NCBI GenBank assembly: GCA_964447925.1
Contig: CAYUUP010000029.1
Span: forward strand, 1-15,215
Length of the DNA stretch: 15,215 bases
Direction: 5' to 3'
Origin: CAYUUP01 sp964447925
Lineage (GTDB): Bacteria > Bacillota > Clostridia > Oscillospirales > Oscillospiraceae
The notes beneath the pieces are model-generated. The model searched no databases and was not told the origin of the DNA. It was given only the letters and a program-made list of their open reading frames with translations. Of this stretch, positions 6,383 to 13,519 are shown piece after piece. Both the position numbers and the translations under genes were made by a program. Positions within the stretch are counted from its first letter, which is position 1, and every line of letters begins with the position of its first letter.

Positions 6383-6435
6383 GGATTTCAGCCTTGATGG
6401 AGCTGACAGTGTAGAGTCAGTAAAAAGGAAATGAT

Positions 6436-6465
6436 ACCGGCACAGGGGTGCTTCCCTGTGCCGGT
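6436..6465. terminator. Bidirectional terminator between convergent genes
   Basis: A perfect 12-base-pair stem, ACCGGCACAGGG (6436-6447) with CCCTGTGCCGGT (6454-6465), with a six-base loop. It is 53 bases after the deacylase stop and 8 bases beyond the minus-strand VanW stop. TGTTTTA follows on the plus strand and ATCATTTCCTTTTT on the minus strand, so it can serve both genes. Confidence 0.75.
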
Positions 6466-6473
6466 GCTGTGTT

Positions 6474-8246
6474 TTATGCGGCATTGCCGGAGATTTCATC
6501 GGCAACTGTTGCTCCGGCGGCACCGGCAGTATCAGCCGATCCGGTGGAGCCGGCAGTATCAGCCGATCCGGTGGAGCCGGGCGGTTCCGCTGTCTCGCCG
6601 CCGGTTTCAGGCGGCTCTATTGGCTCATCGTCGGCTTCGGAGGGCTCCTCTGTCTCTTCCACCAGCGTACCCACCCGGACGATCTGCTTCCGGCTGCGGT
6701 AAACGCTGTAGGCCTCTTCGTCATCGGAAATCAGGTTGCCGCTGCCGTCATAGACCAGCCGCCAAGTCTGTACCTTGTAGCCGGTATAGCCGCTTTGCTC
6801 CACTACAGTTGTTCCGATGGACAGGGTGTTGTCCTCAATCTCCTCTGTGGTGTAGGGAGTTGTGGAGTAGGTCTGGCTACTGATGGTCACGGAGAAAGGT
6901 TCTTCTCTAGTACCGATGATGGACATAGTCAGACGGTTGCTGGAGGAATAGGCTGCCTCGATCTTTATGGGATAATTCGTGTTGTTGGTGAATTTAAAAT
7001 CCGGGCCGCCCCAGGAAACGGTGGCGTCCCACCCCAGGGGGACATAGCTGGAGGCGTAGGTGTGGTTGTGCCGTTCGGTAATTTCCAGGTTGGCATAGAG
7101 ACAGGCCACATAGAGGGTGGATGAGGTCTGACAGACGCCGCCGCCCAGTTCCTGTATCGTCTCACCGTTGAGATAAGCTGCCGCCTCTTTATACCCCCGG
7201 GCTGCTGTTCGCTGGCCCACGGTGTCGTTGTAGGAGAAAGTCTCCCCTGGCAACAGGATGACCTCGCAGCTGGAAGCGGACAGCTTCACATTGGAGCGGC
7301 GGGCAGAGCTGCCGGAGACGCGAGTCGTATAGCTGCCCAGGGTGTCCTTGAAGAGATTAGCCTCCAGATTGTCAGTGTCAATGTCCGGTTGGGTGTAGTC
7401 CAGACCGATGGTCACCGTTTCACCCTCGGCTGCTGCGTCCAGAGCGGTCTGAGCGGCATCTACGTTAAAGCTGACGCCTGTGACACTCTCTACAATGGCA
7501 TAGCCGTCTTCCGGGTTCAGGGTGGCATTTTCCGCCGCCACATAGATTTCGTCATAGATGGCATTTAAGTTCAACGCCTCCGGCGCATGATCTGTCATGG
7601 GACATTGAATCACAGTGTCGTAATCCCCCGATTGAATGGCGGCCAATATCAATTCTGTCAGGCCTGCCTCATCAATAACCTGGCCGCTGGTTCCAAGAAC
7701 GATTACAAGGGAGTCTCCCTCCTGCTCCCAGGTGCTTTCCACCACAGAGTTCACCTCTGTCAGGCCGGAGACTGACAGAGCAGTGGCCAGCTGGTTTGCA
7801 TAGGCGGCGTAGGGCAGTATGTCATAGTTGGCGGAGACGAACCGGGACGCCAGCCAGGCCCAGCCACTGGCGAAAAAGGCGCCATGTCCGCGGCTGTAGC
7901 CTAATTCGGCGGCAGCGGTCCAGTCGAATGTCAGCACGTCCCCCAAAGCTACTGTATAAGTATTTCCCAGTGCTTCTACCTGCACGCTGGTGGAGGTCAG
8001 ACCTGCTGCAAGCTGGCTCTCTAGCTTCTGGGCAGCGGCCTCTACCGTATATCCACTGACATCCACTCCCCCCACGGAGGTGTTCGGTAAAATGGTATCG
8101 TTGCTATGCACGGAGACGCACAGGCCGCAGTAAGCTGCAAACAGCAGCACGACCACCCCGGCCACGATGACGGCAATGCGGATGGAGCCTTTCTGACAGG
8201 CATGGCTCTTTCGCCTCGCCTTCTGTGTCTCCTTTATTTTTTCCAT
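6474..8246 (-). CDS. Membrane-anchored VanW-family protein
   Basis: A 590-residue cell-envelope protein. A lysine/arginine-rich cytoplasmic N terminus (1-20) is followed by one membrane segment (about 22-44). Two putative peptidoglycan-binding modules of the type preceding VanW domains occupy roughly 60-290. The VanW domain (about 310-435) has LLPGETFSYNDTVG (331-344) and the conserved GGGVCQTSSTLY (368-379) and RHNHTY (392-397). A G5-like segment (about 455-525) and a low-complexity Glu/Pro/Ser/Gly tail with a nine-residue repeat end the protein. VanW proteins are common in Clostridia; the name comes from a vancomycin cluster, but the biochemical role is unknown, and no van genes occur here. 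The ATG at 8246 has AGGAG about 13 bases upstream, rather far, but no better start precedes the membrane segment. The promoter is at 8312-8340. Confidence 0.9.
   Translation of the reverse strand: MEKIKETQKARRKSHACQKGSIRIAVIVAGVVVLLFAAYCGLCVSVHSNDTILPNTSVGGVDVSGYTVEAAAQKLESQLAAGLTSTSVQVEALGNTYTVALGDVLTFDWTAAAELGYSRGHGAFFASGWAWLASRFVSANYDILPYAAYANQLATALSVSGLTEVNSVVESTWEQEGDSLVIVLGTSGQVIDEAGLTELILAAIQSGDYDTVIQCPMTDHAPEALNLNAIYDEIYVAAENATLNPEDGYAIVESVTGVSFNVDAAQTALDAAAEGETVTIGLDYTQPDIDTDNLEANLFKDTLGSYTTRVSGSSARRSNVKLSASSCEVILLPGETFSYNDTVGQRTAARGYKEAAAYLNGETIQELGGGVCQTSSTLYVACLYANLEITERHNHTYASSYVPLGWDATVSWGGPDFKFTNNTNYPIKIEAAYSSSNRLTMSIIGTREEPFSVTISSQTYSTTPYTTEEIEDNTLSIGTTVVEQSGYTGYKVQTWRLVYDGSGNLISDDEEAYSVYRSRKQIVRVGTLVEETEEPSEADDEPIEPPETGGETAEPPGSTGSADTAGSTGSADTAGAAGATVADEISGNAA
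6523..6580. repeat. 27-base tandem repeat in the VanW gene tail
   Basis: Two exact copies of a 27-base unit (6523-6549 and 6550-6576) plus the first four bases of a third. On the minus strand each unit encodes the nine residues GSTGSADTA (about residues 557-575 of the VanW protein). The perfect identity points to recent duplication or slippage. A difference in copy number between strains would change tail length in steps of nine residues. Confidence 0.9.
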
Positions 8247-8311
8247 TTTTATTGTTCAACTCCTATTGAGAGTCTGGCTACAGTTGACAACACGCAGACT
8301 GATCAATAAAC

Positions 8312-8340
8312 AGTATATCCCAATCTTCCCCTGAATTCAA
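8312..8340 (-). promoter_or_regulatory. Promoter of the VanW gene
   Basis: On the minus strand: -35 TTGAAT (8340-8335), 17-base spacer, -10 TATACT (8317-8312). Predicted start is near 8305, giving a leader of about 58 bases before the ATG at 8246. Confidence 0.7.
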
Positions 8341-8437
8341 CTACAAAACAGTTACAGCTTTTAGCAGATATGGAGGAAAAGATGCCTGTTGCTAAAAAAC
8401 GGCTGGCCGCCAGTGACCTCCCGGGGGTGAGACGGGG

Positions 8438-8466
8438 TTGCAAACCAGGAACCGGTTTGCTATAAT
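8438..8466 (+). promoter_or_regulatory. Promoter of the ABC-F/nnr/alr/gluQ run
   Basis: -35 TTGCAA at 8438-8443, 17-base spacer, perfect -10 TATAAT at 8461-8466 preceded by TGC (extended -10). This is the strongest-looking promoter in the window. Predicted start is near 8473. I see no other convincing promoter before the following four genes, so it may drive them all. Confidence 0.8.
8440..8460. repeat. Inverted repeat inside the ABC-F promoter spacer (candidate operator)
   Basis: GCAAACC (8440-8446) and GGTTTGC (8454-8460) are perfect inverted copies separated by seven bases. The dyad overlaps the end of the -35 box and abuts the -10 box exactly, the place where a dimeric repressor, or a MerR-type activator, would bind. 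No regulator gene lies nearby. Confidence 0.5.
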
Positions 8467-8570
8467 ATATTAAAAAGATGTTTCTGCCTGTTCAGCTTTG
8501 GATGGGGCGAGAAGGCAAGGATTGGCAGAAATGCGGCTATACCTGAATTCCAAAAGGAGTACTTTCGCTT

Positions 8571-10166
8571 ATGATTACCGTCACCAACCTTGGCCTGCAA
8601 TATGGCGGCTCTGTTCTCTTCTCTGGGGCAAATCTCCAGTTCGTCCGGGGCAACTGTTATGGAATCATCGGGGCCAACGGCGCAGGAAAGTCTACCTTCC
8701 TGAAGATCCTCTCCGGGGAACTGGAATCCACCGAGGGCCATGTAGATGTGCTTCCCAATGTCCGGATGTCCGTCTTGAGACAGGATCAGTACGCCTATGA
8801 TGGTTACTCCGTCATGGATACCGTTATTATGGGAAACCCGCGGCTCTATGAAATCGGGCTGGAAAAGGAGGCTCTCTATGCCAAGGACGAGATGACCGTG
8901 GAGGACGGCATCCGGGCCTGCGAATTGGAGGAGCAATACGGCGAACTGGGGGGCTGGGAGGCTGAATCCGACGCCTCCCGTATTTTGCAGGGGTTGGGCA
9001 TCCCCACCGGCCTTCACGGGGAGCAGATGTCCTCTCTGGACGGACGGCTGAAGGTGAAGGTACTGCTGGCTCAGGCCCTGTTTGGCAGCCCTGACATACT
9101 GATGATGGACGAGCCCACCAACAATTTGGACATCAACGCCGTCAACTGGCTGGAGGACTTTCTGCTGGACTTTGAGGGTACTGTTATCGTAGTTAGCCAC
9201 GACCGGCACTTTTTGAACACCATTTGCACCCACATTGTGGATATCGACTATGGCAAAATCAAAATGTATGTGGGCAACTACGATTTCTGGTATGAGTCCT
9301 CCCAGCTGATTCAGAATCTGGTGAAGAACCAAAACAAGCGGGCGGAGGAGAAAATTAAGGAGCTGCAGAGCTTCATCGCCCGGTTCTCCGCAAACAAGTC
9401 CAAAAGCCGCCAGGCCACCGCCCGGCGGAAGCTGCTGGACAAGCTGACGATCGAAGAGCTGCCCGCCTCATCCCGCCGCTACCCCTATGTGGGCTTCAAG
9501 CCAGACCGGGAGGTGGGGAAGGATATCCTGTTTGTCACCGATGTGTCCAAGACCATTGACGGGGTAAAGGTGCTGGACAAGATCTCCTTCACCGTGGAGC
9601 ATGGGGACAAAATCGCCCTGGTGGGGGACAACGAGGTGGCTCACACGGTTCTTTTCCAGCTGCTAATGGGGGAGATGGAGCCGGACGAGGGGAGCATCAA
9701 GTGGGGCGTCACCACCAGCCGCTCCTATTTTCCAAGGGATACCGCCGCCTGCTTCAGCGGCTGTGAGGATACTCTAATCGACTGGATGCGGCAGTTTTCC
9801 GAGAACAAGCAGGAGACTTATCTTCGGGGATTCCTGGGCCGGATGCTCTTCTCCGGCGAGGATGTGTATAAGCCGGTGCAGGTACTCTCCGGCGGAGAGA
9901 AGGTGCGTTGCATGCTCTCCAAAATGATGATGTCTGGGGCTAATGTGTTGTTGCTGGACCAGCCGAACAACCACCTGGATCTGGAATCCATCGCCGCCTT
10001 GAACAACGGCCTGGAGGAGGTCAAATGCAACATCCTGCTGGCCTGCCACGACCACCAGATGATTGAATCCGTCTGCAACCGGGTCTTTGACTTCACACCG
10101 GAGGGAAAGCTCATCGACCGTAGGGAGGATTACGACTCCTATCTCGCCTGGCAGGCTGGGACGTAA
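8571..10166 (+). CDS. ABC-F family ATP-binding protein (YbiT/YkpA-like) with degenerate second ATPase site
   Basis: Soluble twin-ATPase of the ABC-F family, ribosome-associated translation factors; it has no membrane segments and is not a transporter. NBD1: Walker A GANGAGKST (34-42), signature position LDGRL (156-160) instead of LSGGQ, Walker B with DEPTNNLD (180-187), H-switch SHDRHF (209-214). The charged interdomain linker (about 245-305, many Lys/Arg/Glu) matches the P-site tRNA interaction motif region. NBD2: the P-loop reads GDNEVAHTV (352-360), lacking both glycines and the lysine; the signature LSGGEKVR is intact (439-446); Walker B reads LLLDQPNNHLD with Q464 in place of the catalytic Glu. 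The 531 residues and overall pattern resemble the YbiT/YkpA group, not the short antibiotic-resistance ABC-Fs, though resistance cannot be ruled out. AAGGAG at 8554-8559 supports the start. Thirty-four bases separate it from nnr. Confidence 0.93.
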   Translation: MITVTNLGLQYGGSVLFSGANLQFVRGNCYGIIGANGAGKSTFLKILSGELESTEGHVDVLPNVRMSVLRQDQYAYDGYSVMDTVIMGNPRLYEIGLEKEALYAKDEMTVEDGIRACELEEQYGELGGWEAESDASRILQGLGIPTGLHGEQMSSLDGRLKVKVLLAQALFGSPDILMMDEPTNNLDINAVNWLEDFLLDFEGTVIVVSHDRHFLNTICTHIVDIDYGKIKMYVGNYDFWYESSQLIQNLVKNQNKRAEEKIKELQSFIARFSANKSKSRQATARRKLLDKLTIEELPASSRRYPYVGFKPDREVGKDILFVTDVSKTIDGVKVLDKISFTVEHGDKIALVGDNEVAHTVLFQLLMGEMEPDEGSIKWGVTTSRSYFPRDTAACFSGCEDTLIDWMRQFSENKQETYLRGFLGRMLFSGEDVYKPVQVLSGGEKVRCMLSKMMMSGANVLLLDQPNNHLDLESIAALNNGLEEVKCNILLACHDHQMIESVCNRVFDFTPEGKLIDRREDYDSYLAWQAGT

Positions 10167-10200
10167 GGGGCCGTGCGTATTTGGAAAGGATGTTGATACT

Positions 10201-11727
10201 GTGAGGATTTCTACCGCCGTCCAGATGCGAGAGATGGATCGAATCGCCATATACGAGCGGGGTGTGGACTCCTGCCTGCTGATGGAGCGGGCGGCCTGGG
10301 GGGTGGCCAACGCCGCAAAGGAGCTGGCCGGGAAGGGCCGCAGGGCAGTGGTCTTTAGCGGGCCGGGAAACAACGGAGGAGATGGCGTCTGCGCCGCCCG
10401 CCTGCTGCTGGAGGAGGGCTTTGATGTGCTGACCCTGCTGGTGGGCAGGCGGGATAAGATGACCGCCGACACTGCGGAAATGGAACGCCGCCTGGAAGCT
10501 GCCGGGGGAACGCTTGTCCAATTCATTTCCGGCGACCTGGAACAGGAGACAGTTGCGCTGACGGCGGACGTAATCATAGATGCCATCTTTGGCATAGGCC
10601 TGAATTCTAATGTACGGGGCGATGGCGCTGCCGCCATTGCCCTGATGAACCGTAGTCCCGCCCCAGTGGTGTCGGCGGATGTCCCCTCCGGTGTAGAGGC
10701 GGACTCAGGCCGGATTTTGGGAAATGCTGTGCGGGCAGCGGTCACCGTCACTTTTACACTGCCCAAGCTGGGACATGTGGCGGATCAGGGGGCGCTCCAT
10801 ACCGGGCGGCTGATTGTCCACGACATTGGCATTCCCGCAGACTTGATCGAGAGAGAGCAGTATCCAGACTGCCTGTTGAATGAGAACACTGTGAAGGACT
10901 GGCTGCCCGTCCGTCCCGCAGATGGGCATAAGGGGGATTTTGGCAAGGTCTGTATCCTGGCGGGGAGCGTGGGCTATACCGGTGCGCCGGTGCTGGCGGC
11001 GGAGGGAGCCGCCCACTCCGGGGCAGGGCTGGTCTTTCTGGCGGTGCCGGAGGATATCTACCCGATTGTCGCAGAAAGATGCCTGGAGGTCATGCCCTTT
11101 CCCTTGCCAACGGACGAGAGCGGGCTTTCTCAGAAGGCAATTGCCCCGCTGCTGGAACGGCTGAATCAGTGCGATGCCGCCCTTATCGGCCCCGGACTGG
11201 GGCAGAAGCCGGGGACGGAGCGGGCGGTGCTGGCAACTCTCACAGAGACGGAAATCCCGCTGGTGGTGGATGCCGATGGTCTAAACGTCCTTTCCCGGCA
11301 TATGGATATACTGGACAGGCGGAAGACACCCACCGTACTCACCCCTCATGAGGGGGAATTCCTTCGGCTGGGTGGCAGCCTGGAGCGGGGAAGAGCTGCC
11401 GGGGCCAGAGAATTTGCCCAAAAGCATGGCTGTGTGCTGGTGCTGAAGGGCTATCATACTATAATTGCTACCCCGGAGGGCCGCCTTTGGATCAACATCA
11501 CCGGAAACGATGGTATGGCCAAGGGGGGCAGCGGCGATGTGCTGGGAGGCGTCATCCTGGCTCTGTTGGGGCAGGGTATGGAAGCAGAGAAGGCCGCTGC
11601 AGCCGGAGCCTGCGTCCACGGAGTGGCAGGGGATATCTGTGCCGCGAGGCTGAGCCACCGGGGGATGCTGCCCTCTGACTTGATAGCCACCCTGCCCGCC
11701 GTGTGGCTGCGGCTTGAAAAAGTCTGA
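10201..11727 (+). CDS. nnr: Bifunctional NAD(P)HX epimerase / ADP-dependent NAD(P)HX dehydratase
   Basis: Metabolite-repair enzyme that restores hydrated, damaged NADH and NADPH. The N-terminal YjeF_N domain (about residues 5-215) epimerises the R and S forms and shows PGNNGGDG (55-62), IDAIFGIG with D127, and DVPSG (160-164). The C-terminal ribokinase-like domain (about 225-505) dehydrates S-NAD(P)HX using ADP and shows FGKVCILAGS (247-256), DADGLNVL (357-364), TPHEGEF (381-387) and the nucleotide-site KGGSGDVLGG (441-450). The 508 residues equal the usual size of the fused bacterial protein. Reading could extend upstream into the ABC-F gene, but GTG 10201 is chosen because AAAGGA lies at 10185-10190 and VRISTAVQMREMDR is the normal N terminus. 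Gene order nnr, lipoprotein, alr recalls the acpS-ydcC-alrA region of Bacillus. Confidence 0.96.
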   Translation: MRISTAVQMREMDRIAIYERGVDSCLLMERAAWGVANAAKELAGKGRRAVVFSGPGNNGGDGVCAARLLLEEGFDVLTLLVGRRDKMTADTAEMERRLEAAGGTLVQFISGDLEQETVALTADVIIDAIFGIGLNSNVRGDGAAAIALMNRSPAPVVSADVPSGVEADSGRILGNAVRAAVTVTFTLPKLGHVADQGALHTGRLIVHDIGIPADLIEREQYPDCLLNENTVKDWLPVRPADGHKGDFGKVCILAGSVGYTGAPVLAAEGAAHSGAGLVFLAVPEDIYPIVAERCLEVMPFPLPTDESGLSQKAIAPLLERLNQCDAALIGPGLGQKPGTERAVLATLTETEIPLVVDADGLNVLSRHMDILDRRKTPTVLTPHEGEFLRLGGSLERGRAAGAREFAQKHGCVLVLKGYHTIIATPEGRLWINITGNDGMAKGGSGDVLGGVILALLGQGMEAEKAAAAGACVHGVAGDICAARLSHRGMLPSDLIATLPAVWLRLEKV

Positions 11728-11748
11728 TTTCAGGAAGGAGCGAGGCCC

Positions 11749-12312
11749 ATGCGCCGTATCATCGGCGCACTGATGATAATCCTTCTGCTGCCACTGGCTG
11801 CCTGTGGCCAGCGCACAGAGGAGGACAGAACAGACGTCCTGGCAGTATATCAGGACTTCACCTCCATTGTCGCGAAAGCGGAGGTTACGGCAAATTACGG
11901 TGACTACCTCTACACCTTCTCGGTGGGGATCAATGCCAGGCCGGACAGCGGAACGCTGACCATCTTAACCCCGGAGATCATCTCCGGCTCCTCCGTCAGC
12001 TGGGGAGAGGATGGGACAGCGCTGACCTACGACGGCTACCGGTTGGAGCTGGGGACGATGAACGGGAGCAAGCTCTCCCCGGCCACAGCTATGGCGGAAT
12101 TGATTTCTGCCTGCCGGACACTTGAGGCAACGGAGGTGGCGAGGACAACACTAGAGGGGGAGGATGTGCTGGCAGTGACTTATGAGACCGCCGGGGATGC
12201 CGTCTATCAGCTTTGGTTGGCGCCTGATGACTGCTCCATGCGCCGGGCAGAGGTGCTACAGGAGGGGAATACGGTGATTACGTTGGTCTTTTGGGAGTTT
12301 ACGTTGACATAA
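11749..12312 (+). CDS. Lipoprotein, possible GerS/YdcC-like protein
   Basis: A 187-residue exported lipoprotein. A short basic start and hydrophobic core end in the lipobox LAAC with C19 as the lipidation site. The mature part is predicted mainly beta: alternating strands such as GDYLYTFSVGINARP and the closing TVITLVFWEFTLT, with many Asp/Glu and Thr. No enzymatic motif is visible. Position is informative: lipoproteins with a LolA-like fold sit directly before alanine racemase genes in Bacillus (ydcC-alrA) and C. difficile (gerS-alr2); GerS binds the CwlD amidase needed for spore cortex modification. A similar sporulation role here is an inference from location, signal and size only. AAGGAG at 11735-11740 supports the start; 21 bases separate it from nnr. 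Confidence 0.85.
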   Translation: MRRIIGALMIILLLPLAACGQRTEEDRTDVLAVYQDFTSIVAKAEVTANYGDYLYTFSVGINARPDSGTLTILTPEIISGSSVSWGEDGTALTYDGYRLELGTMNGSKLSPATAMAELISACRTLEATEVARTTLEGEDVLAVTYETAGDAVYQLWLAPDDCSMRRAEVLQEGNTVITLVFWEFTLT

Positions 12313-12313
12313 C

Positions 12314-12353
12314 AGGCAGTGGCGGGCCACGTACCCGCCCTCTGCTGTCTTTT
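12314..12353 (+). terminator. Hairpin with short T run between lipoprotein and alr genes (partial terminator or attenuator)
   Basis: GGCGGG (12321-12326) pairs with CCCGCC (12334-12339) over a seven-base loop, extended beyond a small internal bulge by GCAG (12316-12319) with CTGC (12342-12345). TCTTTTGCTTT follows. It ends about 25 bases before the alr start, so it may trim expression of alr and gluQ rather than stop transcription fully. Confidence 0.5.
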
Positions 12354-12379
12354 GCTTTCCTACAAAGGAGGATCCGATT

Positions 12380-13519
12380 ATGGAACAGTCCACAAAAAGA
12401 GAGCCACGCCTACGTACTTGGGCGGAGATACACATGGGCCGGCTGGCCCACAACTACAAGGCACTGAGAAGCATGGCCCCCGGCAGCCGCTTTATGGGTC
12501 TGGTCAAGGCCAACGCCTATGGACATGGTGCTGTTCCCATTGCCTTTCAATTGGAGCAAATGGGGGCAGAGTATCTGGCGGTGGCCTGCCTGGACGAAGC
12601 TGTGGAGCTGCGTCAGGCGGGGATCCAGGCACCCATCTTGATTTTGGGTTATACCCCGGCGGGCCATGTCAGTCAGATGATTCAGCTGAACCTCACCCAG
12701 ACGGTCTATGATCTGGAACTTGCCACTCAGATGGCCCGGGAGGCGTGTATCTGCGGCGGCAAGCTGAAGTGCCACCTGAAAGCGGACACCGGAATGTCCC
12801 GACTGGGGGTGCTGTGTACCGGGGAGGCCCTGGAAAGTGGGGCGGAGACGCTGGCAAAAATTGCTGCCCTGCCCGGCCTGGAACCGGAGGGCATTTTTAC
12901 CCATTTTGCCGAGGCGGACACCAGCCCGGAGTATACAAAGATCCAGCTTGACACCTTCAACGCCTTACTGGACAAGCTGAAGGAGAAGGGGTACACCTTT
13001 CCCCTGGTTCATTGTGCCAATGCAGCCGCTCTTATCACCTGCCCGGAGGCCCAGTTCAATATGGTGCGGCCAGGTATTGCCCTTTATGGCTACAATCCCG
13101 AACCCTCCATGGCGGGGAAAATTGACCTGCTGCCAGTGATGGAGTTGAAGACCCGTGTGGCAGAGGTGAAGGCCCTGCCCAAGGGAACGCCTATTAGCTA
13201 TGGCCGGACATACACACTGGAGCGGGACAGCCAGGTGGCGGTGCTGGCAGCGGGCTATGGTGACGGCCTGCCCCGGCTGCTTTCCGGTAAGCAGGATATG
13301 CTGCTCTTCAATACCCGTCTGCCCCAAATCGGTCGGGTGTGCATGGATATGTGCATGGTGGATGTGACAGATTTCCGTGAAGGCGTCCGGGTGGGGGATA
13401 TCGCCACCATCTTTGGTGACGGCCTGCCCCTGCAGGAGAAAGCGGATGCGCTGGGGACCATCACCTATGAGCTGCTGTGCGCTGTGGCCCACCGGGTCCC
13501 CCGCATTTATATGGATTGA
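12380..13519 (+). CDS. alr: Alanine racemase
   Basis: PLP-dependent cytosolic enzyme that interconverts L- and D-alanine, supplying D-alanine for peptidoglycan; in spore formers alanine racemases also influence germination by altering L-alanine levels. The 379 residues are standard. The PLP lysine is K43 in LVKANAYGHG, the second catalytic base is Y274 in ISYGRTYTLE, and H176 (THFAEAD), R230 (MVRPGIALYG) and MCMVDVTD are family-conserved. The start at 12380 is supported by AAAGGAGG (12364-12371) eight bases upstream. The stop overlaps the gluQ start in TGATG. A second alr elsewhere in the genome, as in C. difficile or Bacillus, cannot be judged from here. Confidence 0.97.
   Translation: MEQSTKREPRLRTWAEIHMGRLAHNYKALRSMAPGSRFMGLVKANAYGHGAVPIAFQLEQMGAEYLAVACLDEAVELRQAGIQAPILILGYTPAGHVSQMIQLNLTQTVYDLELATQMAREACICGGKLKCHLKADTGMSRLGVLCTGEALESGAETLAKIAALPGLEPEGIFTHFAEADTSPEYTKIQLDTFNALLDKLKEKGYTFPLVHCANAAALITCPEAQFNMVRPGIALYGYNPEPSMAGKIDLLPVMELKTRVAEVKALPKGTPISYGRTYTLERDSQVAVLAAGYGDGLPRLLSGKQDMLLFNTRLPQIGRVCMDMCMVDVTDFREGVRVGDIATIFGDGLPLQEKADALGTITYELLCAVAHRVPRIYMD

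Larger units (their letters stand above)
8247..8570. other. Divergent intergenic region between the VanW and ABC-F genes
   Basis: These 324 bases hold the two outward promoters (8312-8340 minus, 8438-8466 plus), about 97 bases of sequence between them and a 5' leader of about 98 bases for the ABC-F gene. Between the promoters a weak short frame, 8382-8465 plus (27 residues, GGAGGA four bases ahead), ends inside the ABC-F -10 box. In the ABC-F leader a 22-codon frame runs from 8478 to 8546, almost at the predicted transcript start, and TTTCTGCC (8481-8488) can pair with GGCAGAAA (8524-8531). No intrinsic terminator with a T run is visible in the leader. Confidence 0.6.

Noticed and set aside
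6474..8246. Vancomycin-resistance determinant
   Set aside because: VanW-domain proteins are widespread in Clostridia; no VanH/A/X, VanR/S or D-Ala-D-Lac ligase genes are in the window.
8284..8312. Plus-strand TTGACA with TAAACA 17 bases on
   Set aside because: The -35 is perfect but the -10 matches only three of six bases and it overlaps the VanW promoter; no supported gene lies downstream before the stronger ABC-F promoter.
8460..9332. Long minus-strand open frame (about 290 codons) inside the ABC-F gene
   Set aside because: Shadow of the plus-strand gene: His/Gln/Gly/Val-rich translation with no motif, while the plus strand encodes clear ATPase motifs.
12304..12332. TTGACA at the end of the lipoprotein gene as a private alr promoter
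   Set aside because: No acceptable -10 hexamer 16-18 bases downstream; the position is occupied by the GC-rich hairpin.
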